This document shows positions 51,045-62,995 of a stretch of DNA of 64,000 nt, piece after piece (position 1 is the stretch's first letter; every line of letters starts with the position of its first letter). The translations under genes and the position numbers were made by a program. The notes under the pieces are model-generated. The model did not search any database and was not told the DNA's origin. It saw only the letters and a program-made list of their open reading frames with translations. The stretch is taken from the NCBI RefSeq assembly GCF_050948215.1, contig NC_135149.1, positions 9,963,001 through 10,027,000 on the forward strand, given 5' to 3'. This stretch comes from Halictus rubicundus. Lineage: Eukaryota > Arthropoda > Insecta > Hymenoptera > Halictidae.

Positions 51045-51567
51045 TATTATTGCGCCGATGTTGCATTCGATTATTACTCGTTGTTCTATTAATACCGGCG
51101 CGTGCATATCTCGCGAGCGGGAACATTATTGCGAACGTTGCGTCGCGGTTTCGCTCGATTTTTTTTTTCTTCAATAATCCGCGCGCAATTTTCAATACTC
51201 GATGTGGTGTTGCATTCACCCGGTCAGCTGCGACCTAAATTTGCTGAATTCAACCGCGGACTGCGCGATAATATTTATTTTATTCGGTGTATCACGGAAC
51301 CTTTTTTGCGTGGACATACTACTTTTGCGGGTTGTCACGCGTCGACGGTGGATAGAAATTCAAAGGGGTTATAGTGTAATCACGGTTCTTCTTTGCACGG
51401 TTTCGAGCGCGAGTCCTGTGTACTGCGGTTTTTAATTTGTGGAAAGACGAGTCTGAATATCGAGATACTTTCTTTATTTCTTTGCTCCTCTCGTTAGATT
51501 CGAGCCGTGATTTAAACTGTTCGACACGAAGAAGAGTAGGTATCTGAAACAAACTGAGAATTTGTTA

Positions 51568-51793
51568 TTAACACTAGGTTTACGGGACCCGTCAAAATGA
51601 CGGGTTCCAATATTTTTAATTTACGATCATTGAGAGTTTCGAAGATCCATCTACGTGGAACTATTCAACACATTTATTCCTTTAGGTACACATTAATTAA
51701 AAAATGGCTAAAAACTTGTATAGACACATTCTTCTTATTTTTATAAAGTAATGTAAAATACTCACTTTTAGTGCTCCGTAAACCTAATGTTAA
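51568..51793. mobile_element. TTAA-flanked short element (TTAACACTAGGTTTACGG type)
   Basis: 226 bp. The left end TTAACACTAGGTTTACGG is mirrored by CCGTAAACCTAATGTTAA at the right, a nearly perfect 18-bp inverted repeat with TTAA at the outside. Just inside the left end is a second small palindrome around gacccgtcaaaatgacggg. Noncoding; piggyBac-type nonautonomous element by structure. Confidence 0.82.
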
Positions 51794-52254
51794 AGAGTAA
51801 TTAAAATAGTCTCCTTTGTGCGGGTGAAATGTTAGTATAGACATTGATACTGTCGTACTTCTTTTTTGAGAAATGTCTCCAACAATTTTTGCTCTCGTTG
51901 AACATTGAACATTGCCGCACTTTGCTTTGTAGAAGATTCCTATACTTTGTTTTACAGTGTTCATAGATTTTTATGCTGGTAATACTATCTCTGGTTGTCA
52001 TAGACTTCTCTATTCTAATTTTTTAATGAAAATGTATTATACTATTTTTGTTATACTTTCTAATACTAGAAACATTAATGGCCAACATATTCGGGTGCAT
52101 AGTTGATTATTGATGTTCGTTTAAAAACAATATTTATTTTTAAAACAATTTGTGAGTAGAAATCTTTAAATTTATTTAATATTTTAGTTTTTCTAGAGAC
52201 AATAAATATCATTTCAGTAGCTCCTAAAATGTTCTACCAAAAATATGTATTTCA

Positions 52255-52760
52255 TTTCACCAATACGTTCAGGGTTGATTCCACCCTTACAATAGAATCA
52301 ATAATACATAAAACAAATACACATGAAATATTTTTATAAGAGATCTATATCGTTCTAGTTCTTATTAAAACCTACATTAGGTGTTGCATCCACCCCATCA
52401 ATATAAATAATAACAAATGAAAGGAATACCTACATATAAAATATTTTTGTGAGAGGTACTTTTCATTAAAGCCAGCATTGAGGATTGCATTTACCCCTTC
52501 GACTCAAACGATAACCAATAAAATAGTATAAAATGTCATTACAAGACTTCCAGCCCATTGAAGTAACATTTTCTAATATTCTTAGACATTAGTACAATAA
52601 TTTCTGAAACCATATACTTTCTAAAATGTTGTTTCTAAATATGCTTCTTACGCTCAACAGCGGTGTTCCACCTCTTCAATACAAGTAGTGATCAATAAAG
52701 CCAGTACATGTAAAATATGTTTATAAAGTTTAAACCCTATTAAAACAATACTTTCTATAA
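52255..52760 (+). repeat. Degenerate tandem repeat with a unit of about 120 bp
   Basis: Recurring phrases: ttccaccc/tccacccca/ttaccccttcg/ttccacctcttc followed by aata(a)-rich sequence, acatgaaatatttttata / acatataaaatatttttgtg / acatgtaaaatatgtttata, then attaaaacctac. About four units. Noncoding. Confidence 0.6.
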
Positions 52761-55718
52761 TTAACGCGTATTAAACGCTTTTTAATATATTGGATCAAAT
52801 ACATTTCTCACGCCAAACGTTCATAATCATTCTCATACGCCAATCTATCGAAATCGAGCATAAAAAATTGGACATTCCATTTACAAAAACAAAGGTGACC
52901 TCTACATCTTCTCTACGCCTCCACTTGCAAGAATATCATTTATACCATATTATGTAGTTTCTTAAACCTTACAACTTCTGTAAATAACATTTTCTCGTAT
53001 TGTTTGAGATAACTAATATATTCAAGTGGACAGAGTCCCTGGCACACACTGTGTAAACAAAGAGAAAATAGAATGTTTGCAAGAAATACTTTTGCGAGAG
53101 CTGCATCCTGTTGAAACAGCACGAGCCAATGTCGCTTCGGTATGTTTGTAGTTTGTAGCCGAATTCCATCCAGTGACGTGTGAATAGACACGCTCGATCC
53201 GTACCGTTAACGAGCCGCTGAAATTTCATTGGGGGTTGTCAAACAGTTTTCAGTTGCGGACACGTTAAATCGCGTGCACGTAGACGGTTTCATGACATTT
53301 TGCGTTCGGTCGGATGATGAAGAGAACGGAGAATGCACGAGAGTGCAAGCAACCGGACAGAGGAACAGGAGGAAGCGAGACAGAGGGGCGGCGAGAAGGA
53401 TGGAGAAAACGGGCGTACACCTAATTAGCTTCTTCTCGAAATACGCGGCTACATAACGACCGACCTTGCATGGCCCATATTACCGTCACGCCAGCTGCAG
53501 GACGGATGCCGTTTTCTATGTATGCGAGATTCCTTGAAATAGATGATAACTCTGCGCCACTTTCTCACGTGAGCGTGAATGTTAATACATCGAGAGGTAT
53601 TCTTAACGGCGGGAATACCGATCTTTTCATTTAATTAGCTGGCGAGAACCGTTGCATCAGCGGCTCTGTTGATTCTAATGAAACCGACGTATAGGGCCGG
53701 GAAAGATATTCGATATTTTTTAGCGATCGTCGTTTGTATGTAGAAGGTCAAACCAGTTCTCAAAGTACTGTGCACGTAGCTTTCTGCGTAATGCAGTAAT
53801 GCATTTTTGAAACATCTAGATGCCATCGAAGTTCTAAGTGATAGACTCAATGCATCGAAACAATAAATCTATTATGAAATCTAGATTCTAAATTAAATTA
53901 GAAAAATTTTCAGGAAAATTACTTACATGACAATAAGAGGCATATTTTTGGCAGAAATCAATGTTTGGGTGTTTCATGTTTGCACAGTAGTTAATCTGTT
54001 CGAATTTGAGAACATTTGAGAAAATTGAGTGACTACAGTGGTTACGGTGCTGGGTTACAGAGGATACTTACAAAGGCAAAATTTCTGTGCAAACTTGTGA
54101 TGTAGGAATCTTTATATTGGAAGATCTAGAGATAGTACTTACAGACAACGTTGCTGGTCCTTCGCAGGAGTATATCTCCATCAGTTTCCATCAGCCGGTG
54201 AATAAAAGAAGAAGCGAACTTTATGTGGAATATCTGAAATGCCTGATATACCGGGAGAAAAGGTGAAAATGTTCAACACGTGGTACCATCTGTTACACTA
54301 TTCTTTTCTTGTGAATTTTTCATCGTAACGTTGCAATTAAAGGTTCCTTTGTACAGTGACTTGCTACGAGTATATTTTCATAGTTTCGTTCAAACAACTT
54401 TTTCTTCCGACAAAAGATACCGAATGTGTAGAAAACTTTCAGCTAAAAAAATAAAATAGAAGAAATTGCTGGAAGACATTTTGGTTAAACCAGCTCATGA
54501 ATTTTTGTTTTAATCACTTTCTGCATACGTATATCAGTATACGAAGAACTGTTTAACCCCTTTTAGACACAAAGAGCAAATAAGTCCTCTTCTAAAACGA
54601 ACTGATAAATAAGCATCAGAAAAGATAGCACGTTTTAAGCATTCAGTCTTGTCTCTTTTTATAAATGAAAAGATTAGACGTTAGAACGAAACTTTCCCTT
54701 GAAATTCCATCCAACACGGCCCGAGAAATTTCTGTTAATGGCCTGCCAAGATTTACCAGGTAACACCGAACTCAAACACGGCGGTAGACGAACAGTTTGA
54801 GCAAAGCCGACAACTTCAATTGAAGGATGCGTACCATGTAACGCGGGAGACGTCCATCTCCCGCAACAATGACTGGTTGCGGCTGAAAGACGAAAGACTC
54901 TTGGATGGTAATAAATATTCAACAGGCCTGGGTTCGCTGCTCTCGTTCTCCTGCTACGCTTCCCTCGGCCTGCCATTTTCCTTCCGATATTCCGTGGAAA
55001 GTCTTGGGGAGCGCAAGACCAACCTTGGCAGTGTCAACAGGAATGTATAAATGCATCTTGCAAAAGTGGAATCGCCCCGATGTCGTCGCTCCATCGAGTA
55101 TCATTCTGCTTCTTGCGAACCTCGTGATGCCTGCGTCATCGATACCGTCGATAGAAACAGATTCATAAATGAGGAATTAGTAGGAATCAAACCAGTGATC
55201 ATTGAAATTTCATAAAAGCAATGACAGTGTTACTGGTTCACGAAACGCCATGTGAAATTATAAAAGTTCATTTGGTTAAATAGTTTATCAAATTTACATA
55301 ATCGATTTCGTCAATACCAATTTAAACATCAAAGAATAAACAAAGGAAACTCGTGACCTGTCCAAAAATTAATATCGAAGAATAAAGAAAAAAGCCAAGG
55401 TCAGAATCACCAGAACACAAGGGTGCCATTCATTCTGGTGCCATTCAGAATCTTGACAAATTTATTACATCAGTTTAATCGTGACTGAACTGTGGATCTT
55501 TATGCAAAATAACAATATTCTGCATCATTTACGAGGTTCTGTAGTCAAAGAAAAATTTATTTCCACCTTTAATAGTTGTAACAATTCATGTTCCATCTAC
55601 GCATTCTTAAATATTCAATCGATTTTTCAAAACAATCAAAAGGAGATCTTAGCTCGTTCAAAAATCAGAATCTAAGAGCGACTTATTAAAGTCACTCTAA
55701 ATCAACTAAATTAAATTG

Positions 55719-55945
55719 AATAATTAAAATGCCAATGAGAATCTTGCAAAACTTACAAAATCAATTTCACCCCGACCGATCCAAATTTTAAATAATAAAA
55801 TACAGAAGGAGATCCTGGCTTATTTAAAAATCCGACAATCCAAAAGGGAACAAGGAAAAGTCATAGCCCGTTGAATAATTGAAATGCCAATGAGAATCTT
55901 GTAAAACTTACAAAATCAACTTCACCCTGACCGATCGAAATTTCA
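55719..55945 (+). repeat. Tandem duplication around AAAATGCCAATGAGAATC
   Basis: gaataattaaaatgccaatg at about 55718 and gaataattgaaatgccaatg at about 55871 are each followed by agaatcttg(c/t)aaaacttac, aaaatca, cttcaccc(c/t)gaccgat and aaattt. The period is near 152 bp. Confidence 0.8.
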
Positions 55946-56240
55946 AAACGAACAAAAAACTCCAAACAAATCCAAAAATAACGATCTGAGAACAAACAAG
56001 AAAATCGAGATCCGTCTACGAATAGAAATAAAAGACCGACGAATAAAGTGGCCAACAAAACAACCAATTAAACACGAATAAAATGAAAGAACAGTGAAAG
56101 GTATAACGCAATCATAAAAATAAAGCTAAAACAGATCGCGGTGTAGAATGCAATCGATAAAAAGGAACAATATGACCAACAATAAAGAAGATGCGCCGAA
56201 CGTACAATCACTGACTTGTTTCCCGGTGGTTGCAATGCAC

Positions 56241-56255
56241 GGGGGAGGGGGAGGG

Positions 56256-56294
<39 letters not shown>
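56241..56294 (+). repeat. G-tract followed by GA microsatellite
   Basis: Three runs of five G separated by single A (56241-56257), then about 17 GA units. The minus-strand Leu-Ser repeat frames here are artefacts. Confidence 0.92.
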
Positions 56295-56756
56295 TGAAAA
56301 TACAGTGCAATACTAAAGGTTCCCGTGGCTGATAAATATTCAGAAAAATGAGTCGCGGGCGAGGTTTGCTTCCTGGTCTCGGCCAGCAGTTTCTTAGACA
56401 ATTTTATATTTCGCCACCCCACCCTCGCTGTAATGGACGCTTGTAATGGGACGAAATTGGCGTTCACACATAAATTGAATTTTAACACGACCCGTAAAAG
56501 TGGCCCGTCGCAGTTCTGGCCGCTCGAGAATGAAAACGACGACGACGACGAGGCTGCGAACACGGCGAATATTCAAGTTCGGAGGCCAAGGTACGCGCGA
56601 CTTGTAATTTATCGCGACTCGTCACGTGCGCTCCGTTCGCGGAACAATGGACAGGTGTACGGGCACCTAGCGCCATTGACCCAGATTCTGGTTAACACGT
56701 TCCTCCAGGTAAACGAGGACACGTTTTTATATTTCTCACTTCGGTTCCGTTTGAAC

Positions 56757-56949
56757 TTTAAACCCTCTCGTTCTTTGACGAAACGAAATAAGAAAATTGC
56801 TATCCCCTCTTCTTCTACTTCATCCGAAATACGACGAAAGCCGATCGTGAGCCATCGCCTTATATCGAATGAAAACTGTAGTGAAATATTGGCGTGGGTC
56901 AGAACTGACTCCGGCATAGGCCTAGAAGTCGCAGCAGTTCGAGGGTTAA
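56757..56949 (-). mobile_element. TTAA element family 2, shortened copy
   Basis: Begins aaaccctctcg and ends gagggttaa. The middle carries the reverse-oriented signature (gaaataagaaaattgct, ttcatccgaaatacgacgaaag, cgccttatatcg) followed by the left-end signature (atattggcgtgggtcag, actccggcata). Compared with the 245-bp copy it lacks part of one end. The long open frame on the + strand here is a by-product. Confidence 0.65.
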
Positions 56950-56968
56950 GTAATTAAGAGTTTATGAA

Positions 56969-57211
56969 TTAACACTTTGATCGCCAAACTAGAAACCCCA
57001 AAAATTCCATAAAATCAAAGTAAGTTATTTAATGAAATAAAAATTGCAAAAAATTAAATGAATGATACCGAGTAATCCTCCAACTTTCTTGCATGTTACA
57101 GATCCTAATCAAGTTTAGTACAATGAATATATCAACGTAAAAATTCATTTTGAAACCTGCACAAATAATTCCGTCACCCACATATGGGTGACGTGGCATT
57201 CATCGTGTTAA
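56969..57211. mobile_element. TTAA-flanked short element
   Basis: 243 bp with TTAACACTTTGATCGCCA at the left and TGGCATTCATCGTGTTAA at the right; about 14 of 18 positions pair as an inverted repeat, TTAA outermost. A perfect small palindrome, acccacatatgggt, lies close to the right end. Noncoding. A more degraded relative of the other TTAA elements. Confidence 0.65.
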
Positions 57212-59386
57212 GTGAATATCTATTTTCTCTTTCACTTAAAAAAGTTGGAGATAAAATATAAAAATATTTTTACCTCGGTCATTTTTATTTGTATCGTACG
57301 TGCATGAAATCCGCAGTCTGGTTATTATAGTTATACCAAGGTTAATCAAGTTGCTTTGATGTTGAGTGACTTTTATGGGCATTTATTATAGTACGCTGAT
57401 TACTGCACCCCATATTGCAATTTTTATAAATTGACCCGTGGGCTGACTTATGCAAACGCCACGCAATGGAGCACACTATTCCACCGTTTGATCTCGCCCG
57501 TGTTTCCCTGCGGTCTTCACGGAATTTTTCGCATTGTATTTCTTCGCAGACAACAATGAGGATAGGAGATTGCTTTCCGGGACCTGATTTATGCGCGTCA
57601 ACCCGTTGTTCCTTCGACCCCATCCGAGGGAAGACGTGTTGAACGTATGGCTAGAAGTCGTGCAATTTCTCGATAGCAATCAAAGGAAAATATTGGGTCG
57701 TTCGATCGCGATGTCTTTATTACCATCTCGATCGGAGAAATAAATAACACGCCCGACGAAATATAAATAACGCTGCCCACGCGACAGTCGCGCAGCGAAT
57801 TTATCTGTTTGTGTAACGAGCACAGAGGGGAAACGTGTACCAGCAACTCCTTCTGTGGACAAACTCAAACAACCTACATACATGGTTCGGTAAATTTTCT
57901 ATTGTTAAATCTAATGTGGGAGTCCATTGAAAAATTTAGAAAGTCCACTAAAACAATACCGATGTATTATTTTCATCGTGTTGAAATTATTCCTGTTTCT
58001 CACAATTCGTGCAGAATTGTAGGCCATTTTTATTTTGAAATGTGTAGCACAGTAAGAAGCACTTAATTGTCAGGTTGCAAAATTTCCAGCATTCTCAATT
58101 ATTCATGATTTTCTCAAATTTAGAAAACACTTTTGCCATCAACCAGAAAAGGAAGAAGGAACTCAGAGCGCCAAAATGATGCGTTCGTAATCATTTCTAC
58201 AAGGAGTTAGAGTGACTCGATCAGTGTTCAGCGGCTCGGACGTAGAATGTCCTCGGCGAAGCTAACTTCTTAATTCCAGTATCGCGCCTAGAACGACGCA
58301 ATTAGGGTGCCATCATTTTCATCCGACTAGCAAGCCGACGACGGGGACGGTACCATAATTTTCCGACGTTGGATGCGGCAGACCGCTCGCCGCGCCGCGC
58401 CGGAGGGTTTAATGAAAAGAGCTGAAAGTTCGCGGCAATTGGTATAACGAAGTCAGTGGAAAAACAGGGGAGGGGGAAGTTGTAAGGAGAAGAGGAAAAT
58501 GAAAATTAGATGCAAATTGAAAACTATAGACCGCGATTCTACCTTTGAAAACGGCCCGGTGAGTTTCCATCGCGGCGTATTCAATGGAAAGAAAAGAAGA
58601 GCGCAGCGGGTGAAGAGAAGAAAAGAAAGGAACGGTACTTATTGCCGGTTCCAAGGACGCGCGATTCGTCTGGCGCGGATGCATTAACGCGTAATGACAC
58701 CATGATTCGCAGTGTTGAAGTTCAGAAAGAAATAACTTCCATCCGTGCGTTTAAGTGCTCGTACAACGCCGTCGAAGATGAAAGCCATTAGGGCCGCAGC
58801 GAAAAGAGGCTGTCGGATGTAACGTAAGAAATTTCACGTGCTTGTACTCACTGCAGCCGCATCTGCTCACTGCAATGAAATACTTGCATTGCACGCCGCC
58901 GCCGAGACTTAAACATCGTCGTCCCTAATTTTCTACGTGCTCGCAGATCTGCTACGGTTCCACTCTGTGTTCCAGGCAAATTAAGTAGTTCTTCTTCGGC
59001 GAATTATTGTTGCAGGACGCCTGTACATTTCGCCCTACGAGATTAAAACGTGCGGGACTGAAGTGTCTTGCAATTCTGGAATTCGTTAGTAACATCGCGA
59101 TTCTTGCCCCGCGTTGTTATTGACATAACGTTTCAACTTTCGGGGGAAGTATGCTTTTTTGAAAGTATGGCTACTCTTAGAGGCGCGTTGCAGAGATGAC
59201 GTGAGTTTGTAAGAATGTATGATAAAAATGTGTAGATTAAATAGAAAATAGAGAAAACATAAAAATAAATCGATGACAATTTTTGTTTGGCAAAAAATCC
59301 GCAATCTATTCATTAAAAACAAGATGAAGGGTTGATTGATGCTGTTTCAGGTCTTTAATGACACAATATTATCGTATCCCTAGGGT

Positions 59387-60073
59387 AAAGGACCCAATTA
59401 CTGTGGGGATGCCAATTACTGTGCCTATATTAATTACACTTATTTATAAAGCATAGTGAATATTTAAACAAGAGATATATAACCTATATATACAGGGTGT
59501 CCATTTTAAAACTTTCCAGCTGAATATCTCGAAAAGTATGAAAGATATTAAAGAAGTGTAAAACACGTGTCCAAGGATTTCGAGGGGGAAAGAGGGGGCG
59601 GTATCAGTTTTTTATTTGGGTGGCGTTTTCAAGGTCATTTGAAGTTCAACTTTGTTTTTACAAATCCAACGAAGGAAGAAAATTATTTCGATAATATCTC
59701 GTTAACTATTAGATTTAGAACATATGAAGGTCAACGCTTTTATACTCAGACTTTGATACTCTATCGATCTATGGTATAACAAATGGGACATTTCATTAAA
59801 AAAAAACAAAGTTGAACTTCAAATGACCTTGAAAACGCCACCCAAATAAAAAACTGATACCGCCCCCTCTTTCCCCCTCGAAATCCTTGGACACGTGTTT
59901 TACGCTTTTTTAATATCTTTTATACTTTTCGAGATATTCGCCTGAAAAGTTTTCAAATGAACACCCTGTATATAGGTTATATATCTCTTTTTTTAATATT
60001 CACTATGCTTTATAAATAAGTGTAATTAATATAGGCACTGTAATTGGCACCCCCACAGTAATTGGGTCCCTTT
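59387..60073. mobile_element. Outer palindromic element, split by an inner element
   Basis: The left arm 59387-59490 (aaaggacccaattactgtgg onward) is mirrored by the right arm 59971-60073 almost base for base, through tataaagcatagtgaatattt and gatatataaccta. Taking out the inner element leaves a near-perfect palindrome of about 205 bp with a tatatata centre. No coding. The type is unknown; its own ends and any target duplication are not obvious. Confidence 0.75.
59491..59970. mobile_element. Inner mariner-type nonautonomous element with about 170-bp inverted repeats
   Basis: 480 bp. TACAGGGTGTCC at 59491 and GAACACCCTGTA ending 59970, flanked by TA. The arms are about 59491-59661 and 59799-59970 and share aaacacgtgtccaaggattt, the cgagggggaaagaggggg stretch, gggtggcgttttcaaggtca and gttgaac. 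The middle (about 138 bp) is unpaired. A third tip type alongside those at 21670 and 44379. The 59567-59779 open frame only crosses an arm and is not a gene. Confidence 0.85.
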
Positions 60074-60826
60074 CAGTTGAAACCAAGAAAAATAAAATCT
60101 ACAAACCTAGTAATAATCAGTACCGTATTAACTAACTCCAGAAATAAGATAATAACGACAACAGCTGGATAATTTCCGTCGTCGGGACCTCGCCGAGCCT
60201 CCCAAGCACACAATGCCTGGAGCAGCAGAAGTGTTCAAATTTGCAAATTCACGGAGGTGTGTCCCGCGAAGTTCCACAGGACCGTGCCAAATTTTCCGAG
60301 CGCTTGACCGCTCGCAGCGGCCGCAAGGAATTCCATTTAAGCGTAATTGACGTTCTCGGGGGAACTGCGTCCATTAAGAATGCAACGTTTGCTAATATGT
60401 TTGCAGAAACAGTTTCACGCGTCCCCGCACTCTCCCTGGAACGGCAATAGTAGCAATCGGGCAACGGGCAAGAGCTATTGTGCAGGGTAGAGCCACTACA
60501 GTTCTGCTGTGGCAACATTAAGACGTCAAACGCCGATTTCCTCGGCCGAAAAAACATCCGCGGCGAGTCACGTTCCCACAATAATGCGCCGCACCAGCTA
60601 TGTAGTTCTCATTAATCTTTCCTGTGGCCGTTTTTTCGAGGCTGAACTTTTTGTCAAAACGCCGCCGGCTAAAAACGAAATCGCGGAAACCATTCCGCGC
60701 GGCGAACTGCAAACATTTGATGGGGGAAAATGAGAAAATCGTTGCGCATCAAAGAGGAGACGCTTTGCCGAGGCTTTTTTTAACCTTGGAAAACTTGAGA
60801 GAGCTTCAATTTAGAGCAATGGGACA

Positions 60827-61071
60827 TTAACCCTAGGACTCCAGCACACCGATATGTCATTGTAACCACACTTTTCTTTCGATATAAGGCGGTGGCTCGG
60901 GACTGGCTTCCGTCGTATTTCAGATGAAGAGAAAGAAGAGCGATTTTCTTACTTCGAAATAAAAAAGCATCATTTTATATGGGCATAAAATTGTACATAT
61001 TGACGATCGCTCGAACTTATCCCCACCGATACGGGTCACCAATGACTCCGGCATAATATACGGAGGGTTAA
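60827..61071. mobile_element. TTAA-flanked short element, family 2 (best-preserved copy)
   Basis: 245 bp, TTAACCCT at the left and AGGGTTAA at the right. The interior has the family signature: cgatataag near the left, cgtcgtatttc, a gaagaa-rich patch, attttcttacttcgaaata, and actccggcata close to the right end. Related copies lie at 47476-47685 (reverse orientation), 48530-48765 and 56757-56949. No coding sequence. Confidence 0.8.
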
Positions 61072-61344
61072 ATCTGATTCTTTTATAGTCTTCTTTAACC
61101 TTGGAGAATTAGAATTGGAAGCTTCAATTTGCTTTTTAGTCTTGTGGGATCAAGGATATTCGTGTAGCAGAGAGTCTAGGAGAATGGGAGACAAGAGATT
61201 CTCGGGAATTCCGCGTGCGAGGATTCGAGCAGGCACACAAGGCTACTGGCACTCGAGGGTCGTCAAAGTCCTGGACAGTCGCGGTGCTCTGGATCGAATA
61301 GTTTAGGGAGATTTTGTTTGGGAGTAAAATTTTTCATATTGGTG

Positions 61345-61560
61345 TACAGGGTGTATACAGGGTGTATACAGGGTGTATACAGGGTGTTCACGCTGTTACT
61401 AGCCAGCATTTTTCTTGTAAATAGTAAATATTAGAAAAAAATGAAAGAGGAAGAAGTAAGTAAGTTGTGTTTTTTATACGCAACACAATGGCGTATGTAA
61501 TTTTTTTGTGTTTATACTATTTTGTTAGATATGAAGGTGACCTTCAATTTTTTAAATGGA
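61345..61560 (+). mobile_element. Truncated mariner end with tandem copies of its tip
   Basis: From 61378 the sequence repeats the left inverted repeat of the 21670 element (tacagggtgttcacgct through the ccttcaattttttaaatgga stretch), then diverges near 61560. No right end follows. Just before it, three head-to-tail 11-bp units TACAGGGTGTA occupy 61345-61377, each being the element tip plus TA. Confidence 0.8.
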
Positions 61561-61599
61561 CTTGTCTAGTTAGAATCTAGTTACGTGATAAATATTTTA

Positions 61600-61829
61600 T
61601 TAACCCTCTCGCTGCCACGCGAATTTTTGAACTTGCACTAGTGGGCCACAATACAAATTTCATATTAAAAATTTTATAATGGCAAAGAACTGCGATATAT
61701 ATTAAAATAACGGTTCAATTTTGCCAATAGCACATTTTTCTTAGTGGTGGTCACCCGTGACCACCATGGACCAAATGAAAAGACAAGCGCCGCGGTCCCA
61801 TGGGACCACCGTGACAGCGAAAGGGTTAA
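61600..61829. mobile_element. TTAA-flanked short element (TTAACCCTCTCGCTG type)
   Basis: 230 bp. TTAACCCTctcgctgccacg at the left pairs with cgtgacagcgaaAGGGTTAA at the right, a good imperfect inverted repeat with TTAA outermost. Inside are two small palindromes (ggtggtcacccgtgaccacc and ggtcccatgggacc). It directly precedes the 30-nt core array at 61841. Confidence 0.82.
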
Positions 61830-61840
61830 CCTGGTAAGGA

Positions 61841-62021
61841 CGAGCAGAATAGGATCCGCTTTAGTCGAACAAGTGGAACAGAGGATGGTGTATGGTCAAA
61901 CAAGTAGAACAAGCACTGGTATTCCAGGCATCTAGAATAAGGACAGGCCTGCGATCAGACAAGTAGAATAAATGCGATCTACAATCAGACGTGTAGTATA
62001 ATCCCATTTATGGTAAATCAG
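61841..62021 (+). repeat. Head-to-tail array of about six 29-31-nt cores
   Basis: Units start at about 61841, 61871, 61902, 61932, 61961 and 61991. The fifth is aagtagaat + variable + caatcagac; the others differ by substitutions (aagtggaac...gtcaaac, ctagaataa...gatcagac). The cores abut with no intervening sequence. It begins 12 bp after the TTAA element ending at 61829. Confidence 0.78.
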
Positions 62022-62554
62022 TACTCACAATTGGGAACTCTGAAATGATTGAAAGTTTCTCTTCTAAAAAAATCTGAAACGTTGAATAAATAATGTTCCC
62101 GTTTTGTTTTTCATTTCTCGGTGAACCTAATGAAAGAACTGAAGCAATCGTTAATATCTGTCCTAGTTCGGCGGCGTGAATAATTTGTAATTCTACACGA
62201 AGGTGTAAAATTTGCTAGGAAGTGTACTCTAACCTTGATAGAACATACTCGAACCGGTTATGAGTAGTTCGACGTAGACCTTCGACCTTGAATCCCTTTC
62301 GTGATCACATGCTCTGAGAATGATGCATGCGAATAAGCTCTTTTATGTACGGCATGCTTTAATATAATGCTTATCTCGCATCGCCAGCGAGCGTGTGCAT
62401 TATCGTAGTCGGAAACTGATTTAACTTCTATATATGTACATATGCGAATACATAGGGTGGACCACGTGAATCATATTAACTGACCATGTTCTAAACCCAT
62501 TTTCAATCCCTGTATTCACCTTAATCTCTTTGACGTGATCTACACTATAATATC

Positions 62555-62995
62555 CTGATCATATATTGTACAATTACAAATAATTTACTACGTTCTATAA
62601 TGTTTTGATGTGCACCTGAATGTCTGAGATATTCATTTCTTACCTTGTACGTATTATATTTTGTGCAATTACGTAATTATATACATTATAAAGCAAGCAA
62701 ACAATTTACAACATTATATATTTTTCAACATACATTTCAATGCCTGGGATATTTATTTAATAGCTTGGAATTACTATATTTTGTACAATTAGGTAATCAT
62801 ACATATTATAAAGTAAACCAACAATTTACTATACTTTTTCAGTAAGCTTAGAGGCCTAAGACGTTTAATAGCTTGCGATTACTGTATTTTGTAGAATTAC
62901 ATAATTGTACACACCATAAAGTAAAGAAACCATTTATCAGATTTTACAATTTTTTAACATACAACTATACGCCCGAGATATTTTATACCTTGTTC
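62555..62995 (+). repeat. Tandem repeat, about four units of 92-120 bp
   Basis: Units begin near 62560, 62653, 62772 and 62880 with atattttgt(g/a)caattac. They contain tataaagtaa, aacaatttac and a closing gcc(t)gagatatt.at. AT-rich and noncoding. Confidence 0.75.

Noticed and set aside
56433..56957. 174-residue open frame on the + strand
   Set aside because: Its second half runs through a TTAA element copy (56757-56949) and the first half through low-complexity gac repeats.
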